From positions 14,344,868 through 14,408,867 of the forward strand of contig OX246746.1 in assembly GCA_945910005.1 (NCBI GenBank): a stretch of 64,000 bases of DNA. The letters are read 5' to 3'. The translations under genes were made by a program, and so were the position numbers. The number at the start of each line of letters is the position of its first letter. Positions within the stretch are counted from its first letter, which is position 1. Shown one piece after another: positions 1-13,074 of the stretch. Below the pieces are notes generated by a model. It was given only the letters and a program-made list of their open reading frames with translations, was not told the DNA's origin and searched no databases. Source of the stretch: Isoperla grammatica (lineage: Eukaryota > Arthropoda > Insecta > Plecoptera > Perlodidae).

Positions 1-1730
1 TGAAAAATTAGAAACGTGTAATCAATACTTGTTATCATTCATAAATGCCTCCATAGTAATTATCTACGTTTCTTAAGCAAAAACTGGTCAACTATATGAG
101 ATACGGTTAACGAATTTTATTAGCTTCATCCTTTACCTTTATAGACATCAAGTTGTACTAGAATCAATAAATGAACCAATGAGCAAGATAATCTATATCC
201 TCTCTCATTAATACTCGTTGCAGTGTAGTGCAGTAAAATCATACATACTGGTAAGTAATAAAGTGCACGTATAATTGACAGGTATCGCATCATTGATGCA
301 GCCATACAAGGAGAGCACATCCTCGATTAATACACATGATATGCTTTCAATTAACACAATGTATCCACCTTCTCTCGCAACAACATGACAGAGAACAATT
401 AAAATAAATAGGTATTTAATTCCAGTGGTAAGTAGGAAGTAGTGACAAATGCAAGTAAGTGCATTTCCAAGGCCAACTACTCAGGAATGAGGTTCAACAT
501 TTCGGCCCTTGTGAACCACTTTCGAAATTAGTCAACACGAGTATAAACTAATGCGTCGTCCCTTGCAGTTCTAACACTGTCGTTAATCACGGATTGATGA
601 CGATTGCAAGAAGAATGTTTATTGTCTATGGTTGTATGCAATTTGTATGTGCAAAAACTAAACTTTGTACACATACATACTCATACACAGCTTCTACGGA
701 ACGCTTAAAGCCGTTTAGTAAAATGTAATTTCTTTCGATATTTCCAAGTAGGTTATAGAGAAAAAAACTGTTTCTTCGAACTAATGACCTATTGTGTTTT
801 GGCTTTTTCTCTTTGGCGTACTTTTATTATTGTTGCCCATGTCAGTATGGTAATTGATGACATTTTTCACGTAGTTTAAAGACTTTAAAAAGTTGTTACT
901 TTAGACATGTTAAATGGGAGGAATCCCGGCGGCTCCGTAGTGATAGGATTCAACAATCAGAGTGTACACTGTAAGGTACATGATTGCTAACCCAGATCAC
1001 TGACATGAAACAAGGCCTATACTGGCGACGCCGTAAGAAGCAAGGAGTCCCCTAAAATTCTGAGAAGAGACGGCCGCTCCACACGGTCTATTTCAACGGT
1101 ATTCAACTCGAGATTGCCCGATAGCTGCATTGTTATTGTCCACTGTATTGACTGCACCAACCGTGAATGGAATGCGACCCCACCACGTCTGACAACATGC
1201 GGGCGATATTATCACTACAATACCTGAGGCAAGAGCTATGCTAGCAAGAACTATGAAATAGATTTAGGTTGGTAGTTGTCACACGCGTCACTTCACTATT
1301 ACATAATCCGTGACGACAACCCCTTGCAAGTTAACGCGACGCGACTATAGCAAAAATTGTGCGCGGAATATTAGACCAAAAGTGGTTCCACATCAACCTT
1401 GTAATGCTGACGCCATAGATGAGTCGGAGCCAATCAGCGGGCGGCTTTTTCAGATGCTGAGAGTTGGTTGTAGCCTCCATCCAGGCCCACGTCTGAGAAC
1501 GAATTGTAAAACGCGTTACTGGATTGTTTATTACGTCTTTCCTTGTTCCGACTATGTATTAGTAGCTTCTTTATGAGACATGGGCCTAGGTTCAAAATTA
1601 GGACAGTCTTAGAGATAAGACTAAAACAGACTTAGGATCTCGTGTGAATCCGGGCCCTGATGTTTTCGAATGAAGATATACATGTTTAATACATTTCCAT
1701 ACATATTGAAACCTCATGCATATACCCCAT
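1..1730. other. gene-free stretch, nothing supported
   Basis: Only short chance reading frames on both strands. I see no splice-bounded exon, RNA gene or clear repeat here. Confidence 0.5.
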
Positions 1731-1732
1731 TA

Positions 1733-1926
1733 AAGCCCCAACCACAATTGTCGGCATCGTGATCGCAAACTTTTTCAGGATTGCAATCGTACATTTTGCT
1801 CATGGTAAATCATTACGACATAACGATTTTGTTGTAAACAGTGCCGTACGAACCACGTAAATTAACTTTTTCACGATTTACGAATTGCGATTGCAATCCC
1901 GATACCGACAATTGTGGTTGGGGCTT
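1733..1926. mobile_element. MITE with TA target duplication
   Basis: A 194-bp element has inverted ends: AAGCCCCAACCACAATTGTC on the left and its reverse complement on the right, flanked on both sides by TA (1731-1732 and 1927-1928). It carries no coding capacity. A TA duplication fits Tc1/mariner-type non-autonomous elements, but the superfamily is inference. A solo end of the same family (GACAATTGTGGTTGGAGCTT-like) lies at about 10128-10148. Confidence 0.75.
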
Positions 1927-1928
1927 TA

Positions 1929-2940
1929 CATGAGACTCGGTTATCGTAAATATATGTTGTTTGTCTTGCTCGGGGCGCGAATGAGTCTAACCAGCAATCG
2001 GTGCTACCAAACACCCTCTACCAAGTCAAATGCAAATAAAAAAATATTGTGTTGATTAAACATGTAACACTCCTCAGCTCAACCGGTTTTCATAGGCCCT
2101 AACGAGTCAATACAAAATGCACTATCATAAGAACCAATCCACTTTTTTTTATAGCGAATACAAATCGGGATACGCTACTTAAGTCGACGAATTCTGGGAC
2201 GAAACCTTAACCAGGCATGTTTTCTGACCGCTCCACGATAGCTGCCCAAACCGTTAGTCACTCTCAGCAAAGTAATTGCAATAATTTATAATGATGATGA
2301 AGAGTTAATTACCGATCTATATCTTCGGCGAAACAGCTTATTGCAACTTTTTAAATGAGATGCCCCCGAACTGATAAACCTTTAGTTTAATTCAATGCCT
2401 TCAAATTCCACCATGGCTGCATCAAGAATATACGTGATAAACAGTGTTAATTTCAATTACTCGAATGTGCTAGAACTACTTATAATAAGGTGGCATTCAT
2501 AACAAGGTTTCCACTAACGGGGAGTGAAGCTGTTTGGGTATAGTGACGTCACGGCAGCTCGTTTTAACACACCGGGCGAGAATAACTCCAACCTATTACG
2601 CATTAATCACCTACCTACTAAATAACTTGACTCGTTTCAAAAAGCAATTAACCACAATGAATTGGAGTACAAAACTCTTCATACATCATCCTTGTCGAAC
2701 GTTCTTGAAGGGTCTAGACTTTGGCCAGGTTAAATCTGGTAGTCGTTGTGATATATCATAACAATATCGAGTAGTGAGGTTGCAACGTAGCCTATAATGT
2801 ATATGCTCGGTTATATTGTAGGTAGAGTATACTTATGTTTTATGTTTCACGTGTTTAACTGTATTGACCGTTAATAAAAGTCCCTTTCTATGTAGATCGA
2901 CATCCTGTTGTCATATTCTCATAATGAAGTGAAACTGCCA
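1929..2940. other. gene-free stretch, nothing supported
   Basis: AT-rich unique-looking sequence. The reading frames are short and have no splice or composition support. Confidence 0.45.
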
Positions 2941-2944
2941 GTCT

Positions 2945-3190
2945 GGGTCCGGGAAAGAATAGGCCTAGAATGACTCTGCTAATCGTAAGAGGCCACGGAA
3001 GGAGACCCTGACCCTTTCCTCCTCACTAACCCATTTATGATTAGTCCTCCCACTTGGCCCTACCTTCCGTTGCTGGTCTCCCCTTATGAAGACCCCCGTG
3101 GATGCAACACCCACTCATTATCTTGATTAGCCAAAGTTGCAAAAAATATAGGACGTAAAACCCAAATATCATCATCATGTACTGCAACAA
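2945..3190 (+). mobile_element. SINE-like interspersed repeat
   Basis: The block running from GGGAAAGAATAGGCCTAGAA through a GACTCTGCTAATCGTAAGAGG core to a tail near 3130 (AGCCAAAGTTGCAAAAA) and a GGACGTAAAACCCAAATATC end recurs in diverged form at 10431-11252. The core and the 'GACGTTAAAC-CAAATA' ending resemble the conserved 3' parts of SINEs common in marine invertebrates (from memory). No A/B box is evident, so the head is probably missing. Confidence 0.6.
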
Positions 3191-3194
3191 GAAG

Positions 3195-6015
3195 AACTCA
3201 AAACAAAACTCAAAATTAAAAGTGAAAACCACATTAGCAAAGCATAAACGAATATGCCAATACATTGTTATATAAAGATAGAAGATATTCGCAATTTAGT
3301 TTCCATCCTTCATTTGTCGGTTACAGAATTGGTAACCTAACTATTGTAGCTAGGCCCAATTTTCCAGGACCTTTGGTCGCGACATTTGTAAGTCATTTGC
3401 CAATTCCATCAATGTTGTATTCTGACATAATATATACACCACCAGCTTGAACACAAATAATGGAACATAAAATAAAACATCATGAAAATTTTATTTTTGG
3501 AATGTAAATAATCATTATTTTGTTTCAGGCTGGCCGAATGTCCACCTACGCTGCGAAACCTTCGAGGGGAAGTTGGGAGAATTTACTCATATTCCGGACG
3601 ACTGAGGCAAATGTTCATTTGTTCTCGCTGTCACATGAGCCGTACCAGATATCGCACCTTGCTACCCCGCCCGTGTAAACACTAACATCACATCAGCACC
3701 ATTCCTCTTCGGAAACATAGAATGTCACCTTCAGCGACCACCAAGGAAGACTCAATAATATCTAACAAAACAGAAGGGGTTCTTGCCTTGCGCTAGAATC
3801 CTTGGAAGTTGCCTTATTTTGAATTCTACGACGGGCTTCATAAGTCTTGGAAATCACGCATGGATGGAATATGCGATATCCCTTGATAAGAGCCATCTAC
3901 ATGATTATACAAGGAGAAAAGTAATTTACTTGACAAGTCTTATTGCATCAGATAACGCCAAACTAGTTCAGGTTAGTTGCCATATTCACCACGCGATCTT
4001 GTGGCGGTTCAGGCGTAGTTGGTTCGAGATTCGAGTCGAGATAGGAGAGGAAGGGGGGATCGGTTGTCGTTGCTGTTGCTGTTGCCGCGCTTAGAATCAG
4101 TGCATCTATTTTATTAGTAGGGACAGTAATAATAGGTATTAGATGCACGTTTCGTTAGCGTCTGCTCGGGCTAAATTCTCAGTCCCACCAAATATGAATA
4201 TTATTAATTAATGGCGAAATGAGGGTGATCCATAAAAGTCAGTTCATGTTTAATTATAAACCCTCCTTCATTCACTGTACACAACTTAAATGTTAGCCAT
4301 GCAGATACTAATTAACTTTTATATAAAGAGGGTTTTTATTGCAGTCTCAAAAGACGATGTAATTTGGCGAATAGCTTTGCAAGTTATTGTTGTTTTACGG
4401 TAAAGAAGAGAAACGTATCAAAACTATTTGTTTTAAATGTCCTCTCTTCGAAATAGTTTATTGATGAATCACTATCATCGTTTCAATAGCAGTAAAATAA
4501 CAAAGTGCTTTAACTACGTCATGGATAGAAAACATTTGACGGCCAACGCATATTTTGCCATAACTGATATCCTGCAACAATTGTTTGGCAAAACAAATGA
4601 GACATATTAGAGGAATTGGTTGCGATTGAGTGGTATAGTCATGATGTAGCTATAGTTAGACGCACTTGTACAAGTACAGAACAAGTACATTACAAGTACA
4701 GTACAAGTAAGTACGCACTAGTACTAGTACAGCTGTGAGTGAGATGGAGACTAAACATGATTTATTAACTTTTCAGCAGTGAAACAAAAAGGCTTTCGCA
4801 AAATCCAAATCTCAAGAATTACTAACAAGAAAATATGTAGAAATACTTATATAATCAAAAGGGACAAAAAATGATCAATTTTAAACCAACACGTTCCAAA
4901 ATTGAATCACTTACCAACACAGCAACAAAACACCGAAATTCGTATTATTTCGTTGAAATGGACGAAAAATAGTAATTTTTTATTACTAAGCCGGTTTATT
5001 TTTTAATTTGGATTGTAGGGATTCAATCCATCAAAATGTTCAAAATGTGTATCAAAATGTGTATCAAAATGTGTTTCAATCAAAATGTTTTTGAAGTAGT
5101 CTGAGTGTCTCAAGCCACCACGAATAGAAAAATATTACAATTATTCACAGGTAGAGCAGTCATATGTAAGTCAATAATGAATAGCAAAAATACAGGAAAT
5201 ACGGATGAAATGAAATTTTTAAATTCAAAAACGAAATTCACTAAAAATAAAACCATGTTAACATAATATCTCTAGCAAAAAAACGAACCCAGCATTAAAT
5301 AATAAGTACGGTTTATTAGAGCTGTCGTTTAAGTTAACCTAGTACATATTTCACTTTAAATCCAAGGACAAGAATGTTTAAATGACTGTACTTACTCGGC
5401 GGAGGTTCTAAAACGCGCGGTACCACATCAACGTTAAGTGGTCTCAAAACCTGAAAAATTAAGACTAAATTACTCTGAAAATATGCGATGCTCTGTCTTC
5501 ATATTATGTGAGCACAGCATAGCAAAACTCCATGACAGTTTCAGGTATTTGCTAAAGATATGCTGTACATTTGGCGGCTAATTTAATTATCAAATCTAAC
5601 AAATATATCTGTAAATCTTGTAAAGAATGGGGGAGGCTTTAGTGTAACTACGGCACTTAGTGTGAGATAATGGTACGTCCGTAATTTTACTGGAGGGCAC
5701 GTGTTTTAAAATCAGAACCCTCCTTCGTTTCGTTAGTAGGTCTATAGTTGTTCATCAGACTATTTATAAAACTAGTTTACTAGGTATAAGAAGTTTGTGC
5801 ACACTTGTTTCACATATGTTCTGCTAGTGCATAAATATTCGAACTAGGGTGATAATGTTTCATTTGGTAGCGAGTGAAGCACAAATTAACATCGTAGTTT
5901 ATTACAGACTATTACACACACACAAAACAAAAGAATAACTATAGGCACTGCGGTATTTAAAATAGTTGAGAAGGAATGTCGGAGTGCTGATACAGTATAG
6001 AATTAGCGTTGTGAC
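3195..6015. other. gene-poor stretch
   Basis: Mostly AT-rich sequence. Two acceptor- or donor-like sites (a TTTGTTTCAG acceptor ending at about 3530 and a CTAGTTCAG/GTTAGT junction near 3971) sit next to short open frames, but neither makes a convincing exon. A degenerate ACAAGT repeat lies at 4660-4735. Confidence 0.4.
4660..4735. repeat. degenerate ACAAGT/AGTAC microsatellite
   Basis: The motif ACAAGTAC recurs imperfectly, ending in the palindromic run ACTAGTACTAGTAC. Confidence 0.6.
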
Positions 6016-6017
6016 TG

Positions 6018-6110
6018 AGGAAAGTCTAGGAATACCCGTTCAGTCATGACTGCCAGTGGCCGGTATCGAACCAGCGACCGATGCGCGTCTTACCGCTGAC
6101 TGCTGAGAAA
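6018..6110 (-). mobile_element. fragment of tRNA-derived SINE
   Basis: On the minus strand this carries a tRNA-like head with a B box (GGTTCGATACCGGCCACTGG) and the TAAGACGCG A-box region. It is fused directly to the AACGGGTATTCCTA terminus seen in the fuller copies at 40325-40590 and 42640-42898, so the middle is deleted. Confidence 0.65.
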
Positions 6111-6111
6111 T

Positions 6112-6490
6112 TGGCGTGTCCATGGGGTTGCTGGGGGGCTGGAGCCCCCCCCCCCCCTTCCTGAAATACCAATTTTAATTTTGTTCCGCAAAATGTAGGT
6201 TTACGCAAAAATAAATGATGACATTTGTTGCACCAAATTTGTCAATGTAACTTATAGAAGAAAATAATTATACTTAAATGCAATTTACTTCTAAGTCAAA
6301 TGTATACCATTAGTGCAATAAATTCAATGATTTTCTTAAAAATCTGGTAATTTTCCCCTTTGCAAACCACCTTAACTCCTTCTGAAACACTAATAAAACC
6401 ATGAAAAATGCAGTTGAAAAAAATCGATAAAAAAATCAATGGGGGGCATACCCCCCCCCCCCCCCCCCCCTCCATTGTTTCAGGTGGAAG
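6112..6490. repeat. hAT-like end with poly-C runs
   Basis: A GGCGTGTCCATGGGG start is followed by a GGGGGGCTGGAGCCCCCC palindrome and a C tract at about 6146-6159. A 20-base C tract lies at 6451-6470, preceded by GGGGGGCATA, and could fold on itself. The start resembles the CAGTGGCGTATCCATAGGGG terminus at 41376-41427 on the other strand. Confidence 0.5.
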
Positions 6491-6774
6491 ACTTCGTTTG
6501 TGGATGTATCTTCCTCTGCATCAGCCCCCCTCCCGAAACATATTCCTGCGTGCACCATGAGATATGTTGATAAGCAAGATATCTCCAGAATGCTTATGTC
6601 CACACCAAGGTATAGTTTTCACAGGCGAAATAAACAAGTCACAAATTGCCTAATTTGTGTCAGTATGGCCGAAACCGGCTTATTAACTATTCTGAAAAAC
6701 ATTTATTTTGTTGAGCTTGTAATAAAAACAAATGGTAATCTCCTTCGGCTACTGGTGTTCGTTCTGCGGTGGAC

Positions 6775-7085
6775 ATTCATATACAAGTACAAGCCTTGTA
6801 GACTAAGAGAGCCGGATTCTTATACATTCAAATACAAGTACAAGCCTTGTAGACTAAGAGAGCCGGATTCTTATACATTCATATACAAGTTCAAGCCTTG
6901 TAGACTAAGAGAGCCGGATTCTTATGCATTCATATACAAGTACAAGCCTTGTAGACTAAGAGAGCCGGATTCTTATGCATTCATATACAAGTACAAGCCT
7001 TGTAGACTAAGAGAGCCGGATTCTTATGCATGTATATACAAGTACAAGCCTTGTAGACTAAGAAAGCCGAATTCTTATACACTAA
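6775..7085 (+). repeat. 51-bp minisatellite, six units
   Basis: Six near-identical units contain TACAAGTACAAGCCTTGTAG and GAGAGCCGGATTCTTATGCA. Because 51 is a multiple of three, the array is open in one frame as a 17-residue repeat (KYKPCRLREPDSY plus four residues). The open frame extends over 6500-7150, but its non-repeat parts look random, so I treat this as a tandem repeat rather than a gene. Each unit contains a short palindrome (ACAAGGCTTGT-like). Confidence 0.8.
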
Positions 7086-7150
7086 CCCGTCTGCTTGTTA
7101 GTCCATGCGCTATTCAGGAGGATGAGACACCTTACATTCAAACTTGTTAG

Positions 7151-8090
7151 TGAATATAGCTATATTTAGTATGTTAGAGATATACAAGATAAGAAGAAGG
7201 GGTAATGTTGTGGTTTATTAATGTATCTAAAATGTGTTACTAACAAATCAATGTTCTCCATTGATTGGCAAAACATCAAATTGGTACTGTATTTCCACCA
7301 AATCTGTATAGCTTCATTTTTCTCTTACATGTAATGCTTGTAAAACAATGCGAAAACAATGCTTGTAAAACAACTTCATATTTCTGTTATGTTATGAAAT
7401 AAAGTAAATATATAAAACTGATGCTGAAAACATCTGTGTAAAAACCGTTGGAATAATTGTATTCTTAGTTTTTATAGCTAGATTTTGTTCCGATGATCAA
7501 CTGAACCACGATAAAAAATGACAAAAATGAGTATTTTCGGGTTTAACGTTATACTCGATGACATATTTTACTTGTTTTGAGTGGAGAATTTCTTCAGAGA
7601 TTCCGCGTCCTAGATGCACTGGACAAGGTCGTGGCAAAAGCCGAGACTATTCCATCTGAAGCTAGACCACCAAAGAGCTAACAAGTGCTGCATTACCATA
7701 ACCTGCCTCTCATTCCCCAGACCTTCCGCCTCGCGTCTTCACAAGCAAATTCGTCACGTCGTCGATGCAGTATGCAAATCTTTCTAGTCCAGTTGAGTCT
7801 AGTCGTCTATCTATGCAAAAGGCAGCGTGGCTCAAGATATTTGCTCCGTGTGCAGAGTTTTTTTTTTTCTTTTCTTTCCATGGTCTTTGAAGAAGAATGA
7901 CACGTGCCAGCCTGATAGAGAAGAGAAGACCCTTCGAGTCGAGACACTAACAACTGTGTTTGCTATACTAGACGTGTCACATACTCTGCTGGACTCCAGG
8001 AGAAGAAGACGAGGCATCAACCTTTCCTTCCCACAATGAGGTAAACGGATGACAAACCTGTCCTCATCGGATATACCTGGTTGATAGTTC
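7151..8090. other. gene-free stretch
   Basis: AT-rich sequence without a supported feature. A short poly-T run lies near 7858. Confidence 0.4.
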
Positions 8091-8095
8091 GACAG

Positions 8096-8265
8096 AAAGA
8101 AATTTCCGGTCAGCAGTATTTCATTAATAATGTTATCAACTTGTGCATCATTGTAGCAATCACCATTGAAAACACATATATTGGTTTTCTCTTGTACTAG
8201 ATCGACTTGGACTGCGTTCATTACTACCTGGGCACGTAGTCTACTCCCGGGAAAATTGTTGCTGG
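8096..8265 (-). CDS. possible internal exon, function unknown
   Basis: On the minus strand an AATCCAG acceptor is followed by about 56 open codons and a CCAG/GTATAT donor-like junction. The peptide has a balanced composition, with a stretch VNAVQVDLVQEK-like followed by two cysteines (ICVFNGDCYND). It is not low-complexity and not part of a visible repeat. I do not recognise it. No neighbouring exon was found, so it could be a chance frame. Confidence 0.25.
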
Positions 8266-8280
8266 ATTGTTGTAACATAA

Positions 8281-9340
8281 ACCAAAAACTCCATCAAGGA
8301 AGAATACAGCTTAGCCGCTTTCAAATACATTACACAATCTGTATACTCGAAATATCTATAAAAGCAAACAAATCTTTGTATTATGTACTGATTCATATGT
8401 TTCGTAATTGAAATAGCGATCTTTGATTGGTTATCGCTCACTCGTCAATGGTGTTCGAAGCTTACAGGGTTGGTTTAGTCACTAAATTAAAGTCCCCCAC
8501 TGCAAATCAGTTTAGTTACTGATTGGGTATGGACTCTAAATGAGAATTTATTTATTTTATTTATCAATAAATGAAAGTAACATATTAAGATGTAATATCT
8601 CAAATGTGTGACCACTTTGAAAACAATTCGTTAGTAAAATAAAAGGTACACATCCATTGACATTTAGTCGCAAGACACATGGCTTTAAATCACATTTCTA
8701 CTCTATTTCCTTAGTTGACTAAACATTAATGTTTCGTCAGTATGTATACATTTGTAAATCCCGACACTTACCGAGCGTTTCCAAACAATCTTCGTGTCAA
8801 AGACTAAAAACCCGAACGCTTCTATAAAGCCAAGCGTTGCACACCTTCGGCACATGACTGCATGAGAAGCAGTCGCAAGAAGATCTGCCATCTAGTTTAT
8901 ACTCAATATTTTTGCACATTATAAACTCGAGCAGTTAAGTTGATTTATGTTTCTCGTCATACTTAAACTAGGTACGTAGAAAACTTGTAAATATACACAA
9001 TTATTTATTTTAAATTACTCCATGAAATCCACACCCTTAAAGTACCCCGCGCAGGTGATGTTATTCACATGCGTGAAGAGAATAATTTATCGTCATTAAC
9101 GTAAACTATGTAAAATGACTTAATGGCTCAAGAAATTGTCTAAGCGGTATAGATTGCCGGTATAACGTATTGTTGGAAGAGATGGAAACACATTTTCTTC
9201 CCAATCTTGAGTTGAGGCCAATAGGTTTTGTTGGGACAAGTTTCGGACATTTTAACGAGAACAATCACAACTATACTATTTTCATAATTCTTATCTACCT
9301 CCCCTTTCATTCAACTTCAAGACTTTCATGCACCTTCATC
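8281..9340. other. gene-free stretch
   Basis: No exon, RNA gene or repeat that I can support. Confidence 0.4.
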
Positions 9341-9343
9341 CTT

Positions 9344-9345
<2 letters not shown>

Positions 9346-9402
<57 letters not shown>

Positions 9403-9403
9403 T

Positions 9404-9444
<41 letters not shown>

Positions 9445-9445
9445 T

Positions 9446-9486
<41 letters not shown>

Positions 9487-9592
9487 ATCATCATATCATC
9501 GTCATCATCATCACCATCATCATCGTCATCGTCATCACCATCATCATCATCGTCATCATCATCAACATCATCATCATCGTCATCGTCATCCT
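9346..9592 (+). repeat. TCG/TCA triplet microsatellite
   Basis: About 245 bp of TCATCG and TCATCA units. It is open in several frames as poly-Ser, poly-His or Ile-Val runs. These frames follow from the triplet period and I do not call them genes. Confidence 0.95.
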
Positions 9593-9978
9593 GAAGATAT
9601 ACAAAGTGACGTCATTAGCAAGATTTCACCCAGTCATCAATACGGCTTCACTCCACTGGTCACAGGTCTTTATATTTGCCTATTCATATGGATATATACA
9701 ACCCGATTTTTTAAACTTGATAGTAATAAATTTAAAAAACGAAACTAGATTAATACCATCCAGTCACCTAATTGGCATGTTACCCACTCCCAGCCATTCT
9801 ATTCCCTCGGTCCCAACTGTGCTTAGTTCGGTGAGAGACCATCGTAAACATTGTGGTCCGAATCTCTTTAAATCCACTAAACAACTTTTCAAAACATCTT
9901 ACGAGGCCATCCAGGTTGTAAACTCAAACGTTTCTTCATATGATATAAATAAGGTGAGCCGTAGCATTGTTGGGGCTT

Positions 9979-10050
9979 GGTGTGCGTGTGCGTGTGCGTG
10001 TGCGTGTGCGTGTGCGTGTGCGTGTGCGTGTGCGTGTGCGTGTGCGTGTG
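9979..10050 (+). repeat. GTGTGC hexamer microsatellite
   Basis: About twelve perfect hexamer copies of alternating purine-pyrimidine sequence, a potential Z-DNA former. All frames are open because of the period. Confidence 0.95.
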
Positions 10051-10154
10051 GTGGAGCTGTGGATGAATGTCTTGGGTTACTGTGTTCAAAAATTCACGAT
10101 GGCCATCCCGATTACGATCACGATGCGACAATTGTGGTTGGAGCTTTAGTTTGA

Positions 10155-10430
10155 ACGCGCGCCAGAAAGTAACTCATCCAAAAATTCATCGGTTCGCGAA
10201 CCGCCACGGATCTAGTAAATCCATCACGATCTAGTTCGCGTAAGCACCCCCCCCCCCCAACCCCCCCTATATCTCATTTCAAAGTCTGTGAACTCTAAAC
10301 TCTAACATGACGCAACGTTCTAGAGTTACGTAATTGAATATTCCAGACAGTTGAGTCCTGACGGAAGTGCCATGAACGGTGTTGATTATAAGCGACCTAA
10401 ACGTCTCTCGCTCACTCACTCACTCGCCTA
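10155..10430. other. poly-C tract and CACT repeat
   Basis: A C run with a few A interruptions lies at about 10247-10266. A CTCACTCACTCACTCG tail at 10410-10427 resembles the end of SINEs with a 'GACGTTAAAC...CACTCACTCAC' terminus. Confidence 0.5.
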
Positions 10431-11252
10431 GACTAGCTCGGTTCCCTTTCGACACCAAATGTTGCAGGTATAGGATCTTTGGCGGCGAAATCGTTTACTT
10501 AGAGGGCAACAGCTTCGCTGTCCGTACGAGCCCGGGGAAGAATAGGTTCTGAGTGACTCTGCTAGTCGTAAGAGGTGACGAAAGGAGACCCCCGCCCCCC
10601 CCCCCCCCCCCACCACTTTCACACTGAATATTTCTTCTCCCACTTGGCCCTGCCCTCCCTTGCTGGATTCCCCTTGTGTTCTCTCGGTTTCTTTTTGGCA
10701 CTAATGTTGCAGGTTGGATCTCTGGCGGCGCTGCCCGTCCGAGCTCGGGGAAGAATAGGTCCTGAGTGACTCTGCTAGTCGTAAGAGGTGACGAAAGGAG
10801 ACCCCCCCTCCCCCCCCCACTTTCACGCTGAAGATTTTTCTCCCACTTGGCCCTGCCCTCCCTTGCTGGACTCCACTTGTGTTCTCTCGGTTCCCTTTGG
10901 CACTAATGTTGCAGGTTGGATCTCTGGCGGCGAAATCGTTTACTTAAAGGGCAACAGCTTCGCTGCCCGTCCGAGCTCGGGGAAGAATAGGTCCTGAGTG
11001 ACTCTGCTAGTCGAAAGAGGCAACGAAAGGAGACTCTGTCCCTCCTTCCCCCCCCCACTGTCCCATTGAAGATTTCTCCTCCCACTTGGCTGTGCTCTCC
11101 CTTGCTGGACTCCCCTTATGACGACCCCCGCGATGTGCAATGGATCTGATTCGGACACGTGACGTTTTTCATATTCATCTTCATATATCACCCACTCATC
11201 GTCTCGATTAGCCAAAGTTGCAAAAATATGAGATGTTAAACACAAATATCAC
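10431..11252 (+). mobile_element. SINE-like repeat with internal triplication
   Basis: A unit of about 200-245 bp occurs three times (starting near 10436, 10679 and 10881). It carries GCACTAATGTTGCAGG, GGGGAAGAATAGGTCCTGAG, GACTCTGCTAGTCGTAAGAGG and a variable poly-C tract followed by a CCACTTGGCC block. The last copy runs into a SINE tail (GATTAGCCAAAGTTGCAAAA then GATGTTAAACACAAATATC) like that at 2945-3190. The C tract differs in length between copies. Confidence 0.75.
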
Positions 11253-11254
11253 CT

Positions 11255-13070
11255 TCAACAACTTTGCTGGACGTTATTTTGACACTGAGTTTACATGGGA
11301 ATGGCCACGTTTTCTCCAAAGAAATATACGTTTAAATTAATAAACGATATTGATGTGTGGTGTGCCTCAGTGCAAATTGATGGTATTATTGCTATAACCT
11401 TGGTTTTTGAGTTTTTGGGGTTTTGGGTTTGGAGCTTATGGCAGCGCAGCTAGTGAGAAAACTTATCCCTCCTGGCGCTGGATTGGCCTTAAGGACCACG
11501 CTCTGAATGCCAAAATATTTTTTTTATATGAACAAATAAATAAATTTGTATTTATATTCACTCTACCAAGGAAGTTACAAGATTCGATTTTCAGTGGGGA
11601 ACATTTATACAATTTATTATTTGATTCGTTGCTATGACGGCTCCAAAGTCACCGTTTAGTTTACATGTACACCAGTACCTCAGAGATGCTGCACCCACAA
11701 AGAATGCTGGTTACCTGCGCTGGCTACCTGCGCTGGTTGCCAGCGCTGAACTACGTCATCAATGTAACCATGTTTTCAAGTGCAGCCATGCACAACAGAA
11801 GCAGGTTCCAGCTTGCCAGCGTTCCGTTTACCTCAATGAAATAAACCCGTTTGTCCGCGCCGGTTACCAGTAAGCGGGTAACCAACTTTCTTTGTGTGCG
11901 CACCCTAACTTTGGAACATGACTCTAATCCAATCGAAATTGGGTATACATACATACATAATAGTTGAATAGTATGTATTTTATACAGTTTAATAGCAGTA
12001 AAGCACGGCCTATCAATAAAAAACGATTGGCTTAGGGGGTAGGTCGCTCTTTACCAATGCCAGGGCGACCATACAAATTCGCAGCCTAGGCACCGGTACC
12101 AAATGGGGTGAAGGGTGGAGGGGGGGGGGGGGAGGGGGGGGGGGTGGTTCCACAATAAAATATTCATGAAAATACTGACGGCTGATCATCACCTTGAATT
12201 AGTTGTGGCCATTACTAAAAAAAAAATAATCATGATCATAATAATTTATAATAAATATATTTTATATATTCAATTCCTGAAATGTTTATATTTCTACGGG
12301 GGCGTTCCTAAAAAAAAATGTCTTAGACCCATGAGAGGCACAACTAGCAACTAAGATAGAAAGTGTCTATAGAACAAGTATTCTTGGCAGGCACAACATC
12401 CTATGTTTGCGCAGGCGTGAGAAAATATATAATATTGACCTCTGACAGTTGGGCAACTCGGCCTGGGCTTGCACCACTTTCTTGCATGACCCCCCCCCCC
12501 CCCCCCCCCCACCCACCACCCTGCATCCTAACAGATTTGGTCATATTGCATTATCTTAAAAGATCCTTATCTTTACAATGTCTTCTTTGACTTGTAAATA
12601 AATTTCAATTGACGCACAAGTGTTTTTTTCTGTGTGAGGTACGCGAATAATTACAATAAATTAAAATATAGAACCACTATAAATCTTTAATAAACTGTAT
12701 AACCGAGGTCCAGGTTTTTGTAGATTCATAATTGCATGTAAGTTACACCTTAATAAATTACTTATGAATTAGATTCAGAAAGATGTGTGTCTTTCCTGTG
12801 CTCGCAATACACAGCATTGCCAATCGAGAGTATACATATATAGGTCTACTGCTAGCGATATTCCTGGATACAATGAACTGGGCACAAAACGTATACATTC
12901 ACTTTTGTTTTAATATTTATTTAAATAAAAATAGGTGGGCAATAGAGAGATACAACCGAAAATTAATATATGTTTGCAATTGAATCGAATCACGAATTGC
13001 AGAAAGGGCGAAAGTCACATTTTTTGCAAAATTGATGTAGGCATTTTTGGTGTAACATGCAGTGAATGCA
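11255..13070. other. gene-free stretch with G and C tracts
   Basis: A G-rich tract lies at 12118-12145 and a 21-base C tract at about 12490-12510. The rest is AT-rich with only short frames. Confidence 0.45.
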
Positions 13071-13074
13071 TCTG

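Noticed and set aside
3531..3690. Open frames after a TTTGTTTCAG acceptor
   Set aside because: All three frames are partly open and none is distinguished. No donor or partner exon found.
3783..3971. Possible exon ending at CAG/GTTAGT
   Set aside because: Good donor, but no convincing acceptor (a stop lies just upstream at 3756-3758) and no homology recognised.
6500..7150. 216-codon frame with a 17-residue repeat
   Set aside because: The repeat period (51 bp) alone keeps it open. The rest has no gene-like features or splice support.
9170..9748. Long open frame with poly-Ser and poly-His
   Set aside because: Entirely produced by the TCG/TCA triplet repeat, with no coding-like flanks.
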